Below, in pieces: positions 36,750 through 48,299 of a stretch of 64,000 nucleotides of DNA. The notes under the pieces are model-generated. The model saw only the letters and a list, made by a program, of their open reading frames with translations, was not told the origin of the DNA and searched no databases. The position numbers and the translations under genes were made by a program. The DNA is from Sambucus nigra (lineage: Eukaryota > Streptophyta > Magnoliopsida > Dipsacales > Adoxaceae): contig OX422222.1 in the NCBI GenBank assembly GCA_949130495.1, forward strand, positions 278,990,109-279,054,108. Direction: 5' to 3'. Numbering within the stretch: position 1 is the stretch's first letter; every line of letters starts with the position of its first letter.

Positions 36750-37536
36750 TATAAAAAATTATATGCAAAAAGGAGTTTAACCACTCCAAACAATTCCCAA
36801 AATAAACAAAGCTTGTTGCACTTAAAACAAACCCAAAATAAGATTAGAAAAAACAGTAGATCAACTTATAACATGCCAAAATGAAGAAAAATAAACATTT
36901 AATTAAAAAGGCCCACTCAAAATAAAAGATCAAAGCGAAAAGCCCCCAACCCACACAAAATAACATAAAAAAATCTAAAACTCTACTCTCTCACTTTTTT
37001 TGGCTAGAGGTAGAGTAACCCCAAAAGTTCCGCTCTCTCAATTTGTTTGTTCAATTTGGGATATTTATTTTGTATTTTATAACTTGGATTATTTACTTTG
37101 GGGGTGCTCTCAACTTTGTTGTGTCTTGCAAATCAATTGTTCTTGTTTATCACTTTAACAATTTTATGTGTGATTTTCTTATTTGACATTAAATAATAAC
37201 TTATTTTCTTTCAATGTCACTAGAACATATCATTCTTGTCATAAGAAAAGGAAAAGACAAACAAGTTGAAGAAGAAAGAAAATAAATAGCATGGTCACTT
37301 GGTAAATATTTTAATAAAATTAAAAGACATAAAATGAAATGTTGAAGAAGTTATTATATCTAAATAATACTTTTGCATCAAAAAATATTCTTTGATGAAG
37401 TAGTTGATACTTTTGCGTAAAAAATCCAAAAGAAACACATTTTACATAATTTGAATGATTGTTTTATTTTCAATATACTGAAGATGCCCCATTTGAGAGT
37501 TTCCCTGTGGCCCTAAAATTGTCATGGCCAGGGTTG
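36550..37536. mobile_element. hAT-like non-autonomous DNA element
   Basis: The left side runs CACAGTCGGCCTCGG, CTATAGGCC, and then TAGGGGGCCCTACTAGTC and AAGGCCCCCAAATT. The right side runs TTTGAGAGTTTCCC, GGCCCTAAAATTGTC and ATGGCCAGGGTTG. These word pairs are typical of the two ends of plant Ac/hAT-type elements with CAGGGCCGG-like tips. Outside them are TATACAAT (36542-36549) and TATAGAAT (37537-37544), an 8-bp duplication with one mismatch. The interior has a (TA)n run and no transposase. Confidence 0.65.
36676..36747. repeat. (TA)n microsatellite
   Basis: About 70 bases of uninterrupted TA repeat inside the hAT-like element. Confidence 0.97.
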
Positions 37537-37544
37537 TATAGAAT

Positions 37545-37944
37545 ACTATTATTAACTATTATCAGATTTTCAAGTGTCAAAAAACTGAACTAACTGAAAA
37601 GTTTAAGAATTGAGAATTTAAGATAAGAAGGGAGAAACTAGAGGAAGAAGAAAAGAGAGAAAGATAGATGAAGATGAGAATAGAAATTAGAGAGAAAGAA
37701 TTGTAATGAATTTAATTATTAGGAAGCATGCCATTTACAAGAAGAAATCCCCAATTTACAACCCTAGCTGTAATAACCTAACCAACAAATAATTGAATTC
37801 AACTGCTATTAAAAACTGCCATGTGCCTAAACTAAAAACTAATTGAAAACTAACAAAATGAATTAGAATTTCGATTGCAATGACGTTTCCATGCTTTACT
37901 TCCAACTGTCAACCCACTTTCAATTGTAAGCCCTAATTCTAACA
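37545..37944 (-). repeat. 3' LTR of the chromovirus-like element, left limit uncertain
   Basis: On the minus strand it starts TGTTAGAATTAGGG directly after a purine tract (minus strand GAAGGGGAGCTC, 37948-37959). It includes a CT-rich stretch near 37620-37700. Its far end may continue left of the hAT-like element, so the limit given is only where the similarity of composition ends. Confidence 0.6.
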
Positions 37945-37964
37945 AAGAGCTCCCCTTCAATTGA

Positions 37965-38430
37965 TACTTGTCCTCAAGGATCAAAATCAGGTAATTGGTG
38001 AAACAATTTGTCATAATCTACCCATGTTGTTATTGTTGGCTGTGGGTTGTTCCACTGAATAAGAACTTGAACTACTACACGATTTCTTCTCTTAATCACT
38101 CGTTGCTCCAAAATCTAAGATAGAGCAATTAAAAAAATTCTTGACCATTTGCTGCTGGTACTCTGGACTGGGGTGCAATATTTTCTACCACCTTCTTCTT
38201 AAGTAAAGAAATATTATATGAATATTGCATTTTGGGGGGTGATAATAATTTATATGCCAATTTCATATCTTCTCTATGATTTGGTATGGCCTATAGAAAT
38301 TTGGTGCTAGCTTAACATCCCTCCTTAAGGACAACGAGGACTGTATATAGGGTTGCAATGTCAAATAGACCCAATCCTCCACCTAAAAGAATTATTTTGT
38401 TCTTGTATACATATTGCTTCATGAGATTTT
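37965..38430 (-). pseudogene. Integrase C-terminus and chromodomain-like tail
   Basis: Frame-broken minus-strand segments give KLAYKLLSPPKMQY then ISLLKKKVVEN (integrase C-terminal block). Later comes a region equivalent to VLIQWNN followed by TTWVDYDKLFHQLPDF, matching the Val-x-Trp and Thr-Trp-Glu/Asp-Asp blocks of chromovirus chromodomains. A chromodomain would steer integration to marked chromatin. Confidence 0.65.
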
Positions 38431-39284
38431 ATGTCTGTGACAAGTTTTCTTGCAACAATTTCATCATCAACTTCCTTTCCTCTAAGAACTCCTTAAATTC
38501 TGAGTGTTTGGTTGAGGTTTGGCCAGTGTTTAAATGAGGATGGTCATAACCATGGAGGGCTTGAAAAGGACTAGTTTGAATTGAAGTGTGGTAGGTAGTG
38601 TTATACCACCATTCAGCTAGAGTTACCCACTGTGACCAACCTTTTGGTATATCCACAATCACATATCTTAAATAGTTCTCCAAACACTGATTTAGTCTCT
38701 TAGTTTGGGGGTGATAGGATATAGAGTAATATAACTGTGTACCACTAATTTGAAGAGTTGGGTCCAAAATATGCTCAGAAAATGGACTCTTTATCTGAAA
38801 TAATGGTGTTAGGTAAGACATATAATTTGTGTATTTAATTAAAGAATATTTGGCCAATTGTTTAGGCTAAAAATGGGTGGGATAATGGAAGAAAGTGGCC
38901 ATATTTGGTAAATTTATCAACTACCACCTATATGGATTCATAGTGACCTGATTTTGGTAGGCATTCTATGAAATCCATCCAGATATTAGACCATAGTTGC
39001 TTAGGTATGGGTAAGGGTTGGAGTAGGCCAGGGTATGGTAAATGTTACACCTTATTTCTTTGGCAAGTATCACATTCTTTTACCCATTGTTTCACATTAG
39101 CTTCTAATAAAGGCCAATAAAAATATTGGGTTACCTTCTTAAGGGTAGGTTTGTAACCAGAATGCCACCCATATGCAAAATCCAAATGGAATTGGACAAT
39201 TCTATTTCTTAATTTACCTTGATCTCCCACATTCAACCTATTCTTGTATCTCAATATAATCTGATTAAATGTATAATCTTCCAT
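38429..39284 (-). pseudogene. Integrase of the chromovirus-like element
   Basis: 39284-39045 carries the His-His-Cys-Cys zinc region (HSGYKPTLKKVTQYFYWP; WVKECDTCQRNK). A gap with stops (about 39040-38860) holds the start of the catalytic core. 38857-38429 holds the later core, ISYHPQTKRLNQCLENYL with the catalytic Glu, then WWYNTTYHTSIQTSPFQALHG. Several stops lie between the blocks. Confidence 0.8.
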
Positions 39285-39552
39285 TCCATCTTCCTTGTTG
39301 ATTATCCATAATAATAGTTGTTAGACTACCATGTAACCTTCCAAACTTTATTTTAATTCTTCTAACCATGTTAGCTTCAAGGTGGTAATATACCAAAATT
39401 GTGCTTGGTCTTCTGGCTTCAAGCTGGAAATAGCCCGCTTTTGACACCTTCCAAAGCATCAGCAGCCTTATTTTGACACCCTTTTCGATACAAAATGGTA
39501 TAATCAAACCGAAGAAATTTAGTGAGTCACTTTTGTTAAAGAATAAAAGAGA

Positions 39553-41100
39553 TTATTTGATCCAACAATATTTTAAAGACTGATGAATGATTTTAATAAG
39601 GAAATGGTGTCCAGATAAGTAGGACCTCCATTTCTCTAAAACATAGACAATGTTCCATGACTCTTTTTCATAGGTTGACAACCCCTTATTCCTAAGAGGT
39701 AATGTTTTACTCAAGAAGGCAATAAGTATTCCCCCTTGCATTAAAACATCCCCACACCCTCATTACTAGTATCTGTCTCAACTATAAATGATCTGTTGAA
39801 ATTAGGAATGGCCTAGCACTGGGGTGCCGATCACCGTTGTCTTAAGTTTCTCGAAGGCCGTTGTAGACTACTCACTCCAATTGAACTGATTATTTTTTAT
39901 CATGTTGGTAAGTAGTCTACTCATAATTCCATACCCCCTCACAAACCTCATGTAATAGCGAAGAAACCCAAGAAACCCTCTCAAGGCTTTAATGTTCTTG
40001 GGTAAAGGCCGTGAAACCATATCTTTTACTTTTGTTTGATCAACTTCTACCCCATTCTTGGATATGATATGCCCTAAGTACTCTAAATTCTCTTGGCCAA
40101 AGGGGCATTTAGATAATTTGGAATATAATTGATGTTTCTCCATTAAGGCTAAAGTGATTGATAGATGTTCCATATGTTGTTCCATACTACTACTATATAT
40201 AAGTATGTAATTAAAAAAGACCAAAATGAACTTTATCAAATGATATTTGAGACACTATTCATAAGGGATTGAAATGTAGACGGGGCATTCGTAACACCAA
40301 AGGGTACTACTAAGAATTCGTAATGGACCTTATATGTTCTAAATGATGTTTTGGGGATGTCAGGTTAAGAACTCTAATCTGGTGATAACCAGATTTGAGA
40401 TCAAGTTTAGAAAAAATGCAAGCCCCATTTAGTTCATCTAGCAGCTCCTCTATAACAAGAGTGAGGAATTTATCTTTAAAAGTAAGTTGGTTTACCGATA
40501 TATAATCTATGAACATCTTCTAATTGATATCTTTCTTTTTTACCAGCAAGACAGAGGAAGTAAAGGAACTAGTCGTTGGCTTAATAATCCCTGATTCAAG
40601 AATCTCTTTGACAATATTCTCAATCTTTGTCTTATGCACATAAGAATGCCTATAGGAACATAGGTTGACATGGTCAGTACCACAATTAAGTGGTATGTGA
40701 CGGTCGTGTTTCCTTTTAGAAGGTAGACCCCGGGGTTCCTTGAACACCCCAACAAATTTTTCAATAATGTGTCCTAACTCCTTAGGAGTGTTGTTGTCCA
40801 TTGATATAGTATCCACAGTGTATAATTATCCCATCGCCATAGAAACCCCCTTGTTACATACGAAATTGATTTTTTTGGCTGAAATCATGTGTAATTGGAT
40901 TCTCCTGAGTTCTCCTTGTATCTCCATAGATTTTCCTCGATGTTGAATTGCAATTTCATCTTCTTAAGGTCCATGCATATTGGACTAATTTCCATTAATC
41001 GATGAGTTCCAAGGACCATGTCACATCCCCCTAGGGTTAAAATTCTCAATTCATCTTCAAAGTAATGGTCTTATAGTACCCATTCAAACTACTTAGAATA
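39553..41100 (-). pseudogene. Protease end, RT and RNase H of the chromovirus-like element
   Basis: On the minus strand 41060-40980 reads LGGCDMVLGTHRL, the closing block of the aspartic protease. 40816-40520 has GLPSKRKHDRHIPLNCG, IKPTTSSFTSSVLLVKKKD; 40516-40310 has [25 protein letters not shown] (given here as the FSKLDL and GYHQIR blocks). 40239-39868 reads FFNYILIYS where active enzymes have Phe-x-Asp-Asp-Ile-Leu-Ile-Tyr, so the catalytic aspartates are lost, then LGHIISKNGVEVD and LRGFLGFLRYY. 39741-39553 is RNase H (AFLSKTLPLRNKGLSTYEKE). Confidence 0.85.
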
Positions 41101-41118
41101 AGAATCTATCATAATTTG

Positions 41119-41854
41119 TGTAGAGTGTGGTTAAATGAATTAACTACCAACACTCTAACAAATCTACCCCGCATATTTGATCAAATATTGATTTATGATT
41201 CATCGAGTTTAACCACAATCCGGACCCTACACGGGCTGAGATATTATTACACGCGATTTAATATATTACGTATACTCTCCGTTCGATAAATTACACTAGA
41301 AAATACTCTAGTAATGATTTAATTTATTCATTAATATGCCACCACATATATTGTGACAAGTGGCACCATAAATATTGAACACTTAGTTCCATAGAGAACA
41401 TGAAATGTGTCAAGCCCACTTGAGGCACTTTTACTATAAAAATAGGGCTTCCCCTCATTTAGTTGGATGATGGTCTTGGGGGTAAAGTAAGGAGAGGAAA
41501 TATAGCTCTCCTCCCCCACACACCTTTAGAGCTCCATCTTGGGTTTGATAGTGACGAGCAGATTTTTATAGTTTCATTATACGGTATATGGGCATTCGGA
41601 GGCGGCTAGCCGGATTTGGCACTCCCCACGTACCAAAACTACCAAATACGGGTGTTTGAGAGGCGATTCGCTGAATTTGGCACCCCCCGCGCACCAAAAT
41701 CACCAAAAACCGAGCTCTCTCCGGCGTATCGTACAGACCCACGAACTACGCAGCCTTGGATTATGCAAAGACGAATACGCAGGCGCAACCACATTGCTCA
41801 AGTCTAAAGCATGCTCGACGTGGTGCCTCCTCAAATCTGCACTCACATCTTACA
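41119..41854 (+). repeat. LTR of an unclassified retrotransposon
   Basis: It begins TGTAGAGTGTGGTT and ends CATCTTACA, followed within a few bases by a primer-site-like sequence. A TATA box (CTATAAAAATAG, about 41434) is followed by GGGCTTCCCCTC, a typical LTR promoter arrangement. Two GCATTCGGAGGCGGC/GTGTTTGAGAGGCG-type repeats occur at 41590-41700. No second copy is visible, so the boundaries are provisional. Confidence 0.5.
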
Positions 41855-41857
41855 TTT

Positions 41858-41873
41858 TGTGACTCCGTTGGGA
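41858..41873 (+). promoter_or_regulatory. Primer-binding-site-like sequence
   Basis: TTGTGACTCCGTTGGG is close to the TGGCGACTCCGCTGGG site of the left element (same GACTCCG-TTGGG core), which suggests the same tRNA primer in a different LTR family. Confidence 0.55.
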
Positions 41874-42480
41874 AGGTATTCGTGATTTCAATTGCGTAAC
41901 GCCTTGTGCGCATTCACGGAGAACTCGGTGGCGGTGGAACACCTTTATTCAACAAAGATAAGTATTATTACTTTTATTCTTTTGGTTGCTTTGTTGAGAT
42001 ATCCCATATATCCTTTTTATGATGAATATCACAAATCATGTTTGTTAGAATACTGATAAAATCTGTTAGCATTTATCTTCAACCAAAATATTTGAAATAT
42101 TCAGATGAATAAAATATACGCATGATGATGCTGTTGAAAAAAAATATTATTGTTGATTTTCAGCATTAGTTTGGGTAAAAAATTTATTAGCCATAATTAT
42201 TTAGCCACGAGATATTGTCGGATTGTGTGCAGTCCACAAAAAAAAGATGGTGCGTGTGTCAGTTATATTGGATTAACTGCTCTTTGTCAGTAGTCGAAAG
42301 TAAAAAGAAATTTCTACAATGTTGATATAGCACGCTTTCACAACTGTAAAAATGTACTTTAGAATTATGTCACACATATAAACAAATCTTATTAAAGATC
42401 TTGTTCAACATTATGGGATACAACAGAAGCCCATACCCATCAAAATCGGTAAGCACGAAAAAAGGAAAATATTATAGGGA
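41874..42480. other. Non-coding spacer after the primer-like site
   Basis: AT-rich; no Gag follows. If the LTR at 41119 is real, its interior has been deleted or replaced here. Confidence 0.4.
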
Positions 42481-42483
42481 CAT

Positions 42484-43530
42484 GCTTTTTTGACATAAAA
42501 GTGGGACTTAATGATGTGGCATTGCCACATCATTAAAAATACACTCCAAATTCATGTAAAAACACACTACAAATTTATTTATTTTCAAAATATATTTATC
42601 AAATTAGAAAAAACAGCTAATTAATTTTAAATTTTTTATTTTGAGTTGATTTTTTTATGTTTCACCTGCCATGTTTAAATACCATACACAAAAAATTTAA
42701 CTTAAAAACAGTCCGACGAATAATTTTTAACTCATCTAAAATGAGTTAAAAATAATTTTAAAGAACCCTTTCTTATTAAAATAGTTTTTTTATTTTTTAT
42801 TTATTTTTAACTCGCTCCTCAAATACCCATTTATCCAATATTCTCTTATTTTAAAGGTCCGCGCCAGCGGTACCCTTTAGTTTTAAAGTTTTTTTTTTAT
42901 TTTACAATATTTAAAATAATTTTTGTATTTCTTAAAACTATTTGAAGGGAGTCCGACCACTTATACATACCGTTTGCGTGGACCAACATATTATAAAAGC
43001 TGGTACGCGCCAACCGTATGTATAGGTGGTCGAATTGCCTATAAATACCGTGGTATGTATAGATGATCGGATCACCTATACTTACCGCTGGCGCGCACCA
43101 TTTTTATAAATAGTAAAAAGATTATTTTTAAAATGTAAAAAATGGTCCGTGCCAGCAGTATGAAAAAAATACGACTCCATGCCACATCGCGTTTTTTTGG
43201 ATCATGATCGTGTTAGTTAAAAATAAAAGATTCATATCGCATTCTAAAATTTTTTAATTGGTTTGTGATAAGTAAATAAATACGATTTTGTATCTTGTCT
43301 TGTTGTATTTTAATACATATAATTTTAACATATATATATTTTTTGTTTCTTATTGAACCTTTTTTTATAACTTACAAATTATGTTTTGAGAAAAAATAAA
43401 TTTATAGAGTGATAAAATAAGAAAAAAAACAAGTGTGTATCTTGATGATGTGGCATGTGCCACACCATTAAGTTTGAATTTTAAGTATGGAAGGTCGGTC
43501 GTTGTAGTCTCACTCCTAAAAAAAACTATC
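42484..43530. mobile_element. Candidate non-autonomous DNA element with palindromic ends and a 17-bp motif in alternating orientation
   Basis: Near the left end lies a perfect palindrome with 13-base arms (42509-42535, TAATGATGTGGCA and its inverse around one T); near the right end a shorter relative (43443-43470). Outside them, weakly inverted AAAAGTGGGACT and AGGAGTGAGACT words suggest decayed terminal inverted repeats. Inside are five copies of GGTCCGCGCCAGCGGTA at 42856(+), 42968(-), 43002(+), 43083(-) and 43144(+). The second and third form a hairpin extended by CGACCACTTATACATACC and its inverse. No transposase. It could be a Mutator- or hAT-type MITE, but I cannot fix a target duplication. 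Confidence 0.45.
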
Positions 43531-43799
43531 TACTTTCGACTGATGGGACGGGTCAAGAGAACTAAGATCATCCCTGGTATTTTGTGACACCCATTTTCTG
43601 GAATCTTCAGGGCAATCTTGGGATCTGCAAACAATCCTAAATTCTGAGGCACGATTAATCTTCGATCAGCCTGGGCCACCGAACAACCTCCGACCCTCAA
43701 GGAACCTCGACAGTTGAGGAGCTTTAACCTCCGAGTAACTTATCAGAGAGACCAAAACAATACGACCCACTGTCAAGATCTGTTGGAACTCTGAAAACC
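43531..43799. other. Left border of the 169-bp array
   Basis: GC-richer than its left neighbour. A TGTGACACCCATTTTC-type sequence at 43584 looks like an LTR or 3' UTR junction, but I find no partner copy. No ORF. Confidence 0.4.
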
Positions 43800-46512
43800 C
43801 TTAAATCCGAACCACTTGGGATCGTACGAGTTACATTTGTCCCGTGCGAGGTGTTCGTGCCACTCACGGGGCCGTTCGAGGGCTCTGTCGGGGTTTCCCC
43901 CCACTAACGCCATGTTTTTATGCCTAAGTCTAGAAATATGCAAATTATCATCATATTCTCAAATCGAGAGTCTCGTGATTGCACGATCTATTCGTACGAG
44001 TTACATTGGTTCCATTCGAGGTGTTGATGCCTTTGACAGGACTGTTCGGGTGTTGTTTCGAGTTTTTGCACTCTAAAGCCATGTTTTTAAGCCTAAATCC
44101 TATTATTTGTAAATTAACCTTGAACTCTCAAACTTGGAGTCTCGTGATCGCACGGTCTATTCATACGAGTTACATTGGTCCCGTGCGAGGTGTCGGTGCC
44201 TCTCACGGTGCCGTTCGTGAGTTAGTTTGAGTTTCGGCCATCTAATGCCATTTTTTATGAATAAGTCCTTATATATGCTAATTATCCTCATACTCTCAAA
44301 CTGGGAGTCTCGTGATTGCACGGTCTATTCGTACGAGTAACATTAGTCCCGTGTGAGGTGTTCGTGCCTCTCATGGCACATTTCGGGGGTTAGTTCGAGT
44401 TTTGGCCATCTAATACCATTTTTATGAATAAGTCCTGATATATGCAAATTATCCTTGTACTCTCAAAGCGATAGTGTCGTAATCACGCGGTTAGTTCCTA
44501 TGAGTTACATTCATCCCGTGCGAGGTGCTGGTGCCTCTCACACGTCCATTCGGGGGTTGTTTGCCATTGATTAAGCCTAAGTCTAGATATTTTCAAATTA
44601 TTGTCGTATTCTCAAGTCGGGGGTCCCATGATCGCGCGGTCAGTTCCTACGAGTTACATTGGTCTCGTGCGAGGTGTTTGTACCTTTTACTGGGCCGTTT
44701 GGGGGTTGTTTCGGGTTTTCCCACTCTAAAGCCATGTTTTTAAGCCTAAGTCCTGATATATGAAAACAATCCTCGTACTCTCAAATTGAGAGTCTCTTAA
44801 TCGCGCGGTCAGTTCGTACGAGTTATATTGGTCCCATGCAAGGTGTTGGTGGCTCTCACGGGACCATTTGGGTGTTATTTCGAGTTTTTACACCCTAAAG
44901 CAATGTTTTTAAGCCTAAGTCCTGATATATGCAAACTATCATCATATTCTCAAACCGGGAGTCTCGTGATCACATAGTCTGTTCGTACGAGTTACATTGG
45001 TCTCGTGCGAGGTGTTGGTGCCTCTCACGGGACTGTTTGGGTGTTGTTTTGAGTTTTTTCACTCTGAAGCCATGTTTTTATGCCTAAGTCCTAATATATG
45101 CAAATTATCCTCGTACTCTCGAACCGGGATTCTCGTTATTGCACGGTCTGTTCGTACGAGTTACATTAGTCCGGTGCAAGGTGTTGGTGCCACTCACGGG
45201 GCCGTTCAAGGACAGTTTCAAATTTTCACCCACTAACGCCATGTTTTTCACCCTAAGTCTAGAAATATGCAAATTATCTTCATATTCCCAAATCGAGGGT
45301 CTCGTTATCACACGGTCAATTCCTACGAGTTATATTGGTCCTGTGCGAGGTGTTGGTGCCACTCACGGGGATGTTCAGGGGTTGTTTCTTATTTTCACCC
45401 ACTAACGCCATGTTTTTAAGCCTAAGTCTAGAAATATACAAATTATCATCGTATTCTCAAATCGGGAGTCCCATGGTCATGCTGTAAGTTCCTACGAGTT
45501 ATATTGGTCCCGTGCAAGGTGTTGGTGCCACTCACGAGGGCGTTCGGGGGATGTTTCGGGTTTTCCCCCACTAACGCCCTGATTTTATGCCTAAGTCTAA
45601 AAATATGCAAGTTATCCATGTATTCCAAAATCGGGGGTCCCATGATCGTGCGGTCAGTTCCTACGAGTTATATTGGTCCCGTGTGAGGTGTTGGTGCCAC
45701 TCACGGAGCCGTTCGGGGGCTATTTCGGGTTTTCTCCCACTAACGCCAGGTTGTTATGCCTAAGTCTAGTAATAAGTAAATTATCATCGAATTTTCAAAC
45801 CAGGGGTCCCGTGATTGCGCGGTCAGTTCGTATGAGTTATATTAGTCCTGCGCGAGGTGTTTGTGCCACTCATGGGGCCGTTCGGGGGCTGTTTTGGGTT
45901 TTCGCTCACTGAAGCCATGTTTTGAAGCCTAAGTCTAAAAATAAGCAAATTATCATCGGATTCTCAAATTGGGGTTTGCGTTATCACGCGGTCAGTTCGT
46001 ACGAGTTACACTGGTCTCGTGCGAGGTGTTGGTGCCACTCATAGGGCCGTTCGGGGGCTGTTTCGGGTTTTCCCCCAATAACGGCATGTTTTGAAGTCTA
46101 AGTTTAGAAATATGCAAATTATTATCGTATTCTCAAATTACGGGTCCCGTGGTCACGCGATCAGTTTGTACGAGTTACATTGGTCCCGTGCGAGGTGTTC
46201 TTGCCACTCACGGGGCGATTCGGGGGCTCTTTCGACTTTTCCCCCACTAACGCCATATTTTTCTTCCTAAGTTTGAAAATATGCAAATTATCGTCATTTT
46301 CTCAAACCGATAGTCTCGTGATTACGCGGTCTGTTCGTACGAGTTACATTGGTTCCATTCGAGGTGTGGTGCCTTTCACGGGACTGTTCGGGTGTTGTTT
46401 AGAGTTTTTGTACTCTAAAGCCATGTTTTTAAGCCTAAGTCCTATTATATGCAAATTAACCTCGAACTCTCAAACCTGGAGTCTCGTGATCGCACGGTAT
46501 GTTCGTACAAGT
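43800..46512. repeat. Tandem array, 169-bp period, about 16 units
   Basis: The anchor CGTACGAGTTACATTGGTCC (with small variants) recurs near 43824, 43994, 44163, 44331, 44498, 44647, 44816, 44985, 45154, 45323, 45492, 45661, 45830, 45999, 46168, 46337 and partly 46504: almost always 167-170 bases apart, once 149. Two subtypes can be seen, one with CACTCTAAAGCCATG and CCTGATATATG, the other with CACTAACGCCATG and TCTAGAAATATG. 169 is not a multiple of three, so reading frames through it are artefacts. It lies upstream of an LTR, in the position of the hypervariable 3' UTR of Tat/Ogre elements. Confidence 0.9.
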
Positions 46513-46985
46513 CTTTTTATAGGAGGCTAAGGGGCATGCTGATCGGAATACCCCGACCGCATACCGATCGACACTATCCCTTCACCTGCCTGAGGTAGCC
46601 CAAAAGATCATGCCACTGCCGTTTGGTACCCCCTACACCTTGTCGGTGGGCACCGCTCTGAAATTTTATACAAAATTTCCCTCCCAAAATGCCGAAAAAT
46701 CCCAAAAAATCCCTAGAAAATTCCTAAAAATACCAAATGAAATTTGGAACCTTATTTTCGAAGAAAAATATTTTTTCAAACCTTTCAAATTCCCAACCAA
46801 ATTAATACCCCATATTATCCCAAATAATGTCTCCCCAGCGGAGTTCTCAAATCTAATTGGATATCTCCCCAACAATGTCTCCAAGTGACCCCACAAAAAT
46901 TACGAAAAATTCCCCAGCAAGGCTACACCCAATCCTCGAATTAATATCTTTTCCAATGGAGTCTCCAAACTTTCCAAAGAAAATT
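46513..46985. other. Spacer between the two tandem arrays
   Basis: Unique-looking sequence: a GC-rich start (46520-46660), then an AAAT/CCCAAAA-rich part. The frames 46610-46888 (plus) and 46896-46666 (minus) overlap each other and show only low-complexity composition. Confidence 0.5.
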
Positions 46986-48240
46986 ATACATTACAACTTA
47001 AGCCCTCAGAATTGACCTTGGCTCGAAGAATTTGTCACTTATACTAAAGCCCTCAGAAACGGCTTCGACCCGCAGAATTGACTTTGAACCATAGAATTGG
47101 TCGCTTCTACTTAAGCCCCCAGAATTGGCTTTGACCCGCAGAATTTGTCACCCAATCTTAAGGCATAAGAATTATTTTCGACCCTTAGAATTGGTCGTTC
47201 CTAATTAATACCTCAGAATTGGCTTCAACCTGCAGAATTGGTTCCACATCTTAAGCCCTCAGAATTGGTTGCTCCTACTTAAGGTCCTCAGAATTGAGCT
47301 CAACTTGCAGAATTGGTTGCCTCTACTTAAGGTCCTCAGAGTTGACCTCAACCCGCATAATTGGTCGCTCCTACTTAAGCCCTTAGAATTGGCTTCGACT
47401 CGCAGAATTGATCGCTTCTACTTAAGCCCTCAAAATTATCTTCGACCCGCAGAATTGGTCACTTTTACTAAAGCCTTTACAATTGGCTTCGACCTGCAGA
47501 ATTGGTTACCTTTACTTAAGACCTCGGAATTGGCTTCGACCCGCATAATTGATCACTTATACTAAAGCCCTCAGAATTAGCTTCGACCCTCAGAATTGGT
47601 CGCTCCCATCTTAAGGTCCTTAAAATTGACCACGACCCTCAGAATTGGTCGCTTTTACTTAAGGTCCTTAGAATTGACATCGACCCACATAATTGGTCTC
47701 TTCTACTTAAGAGCCTCAGAATTGGTCACCCCATCTTAAGCCCTTTGAATTGGCTTCGACCCTAAGAATTGGTAGCTCCAACTTAAAGACCTCAGAATTG
47801 GCTGCGACCCTCAAAATTGGTTTCTTTTACTTAAGGTCCTCAGAATTGACCTTGACCTCAGAATTTGTCACTCCCACTTCAGCCCTTAGAATTAGCTCTG
47901 ACCTGCAGAATTGGTCACTTATACTAAAGCCCTTAGAATTGGCTTCGACCCTTAGAATTAGTCACTCCCATCTTAGGTCCTGAGAATTAACCTCGACCCT
48001 CAGGATTGATCACTCCCAACTTACGTCCTCAGAATTAACCTCGACCCGCAGAATTGGTCGTTCCCATCTTAAGCCCTCAGAATTGGCTTTGACCCTCAGA
48101 ATTGGTCATCCTTACCCTAGGTCCTCAAAATCGACCTCGTCCCATAAAATCTTCCATCCCCATTATTTCCTTAGGTTATCTGAATTGGCCTCGACCCTCT
48201 GAATCAGTCATCCTCATCCCTTAGGTCCGAATAATCGACC
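46986..48240. repeat. Tandem array, about 47-bp period, roughly 25 units
   Basis: The unit is CTTAAGCCCTCAGAATTGGC, then TTCGACCCGCAGAATTGGTC, then GCTCCTA, with two internal AGAATTGG half-units. CTTAAG/CTAAAG anchors at 47374, 47421, 47468, 47515 and 47562 are exactly 47 apart. Divergence rises towards both ends. Its sequence is unrelated to the 169-bp array beside it. Confidence 0.9.
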
Positions 48241-48299
48241 TCTTTCCAAAACATCACATGGTGTCTATTTAAAGACTTTCACTTGTTCCAAGATTACCC

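Larger units (their letters stand above)
37545..41100 (-). mobile_element. Chromovirus-like Ty3/gypsy element, 5' part missing
   Basis: The minus-strand order is protease, RT, RNase H, integrase, chromodomain-like tail, purine tract, LTR. Gag and the 5' LTR are absent; the right edge stops inside protease, close to where a different LTR begins (41119). All reading frames are broken. Confidence 0.8.

Noticed and set aside
37965..41100. Endogenous pararetrovirus (caulimovirid)
   Set aside because: The integrase zinc region and core, a chromodomain-like tail and an adjacent LTR identify a Ty3/gypsy element; pararetroviruses lack integrase and LTRs.
43816..46530. Many similar small plus-strand frames (each with VPCEVLVPLTG-like text)
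   Set aside because: They are the 169-bp satellite read in successive frames. The period is not a multiple of three and each frame stops within one or two units.
46829..46850. Primer-site-like CTCCCCAGCGGAGTTCTC
   Set aside because: Only the CCCAGCGGAGT part matches. It does not begin with TGG on either strand at an LTR border.
47269..47983. Repetitive frames with LKxLELASTRRI-like text
   Set aside because: They are translations of the 47-bp tandem array.
43800..48240. CRISPR-like spacing of repeats
   Set aside because: The units are contiguous tandem repeats without unique spacers, in a plant retrotransposon context with no cas genes.
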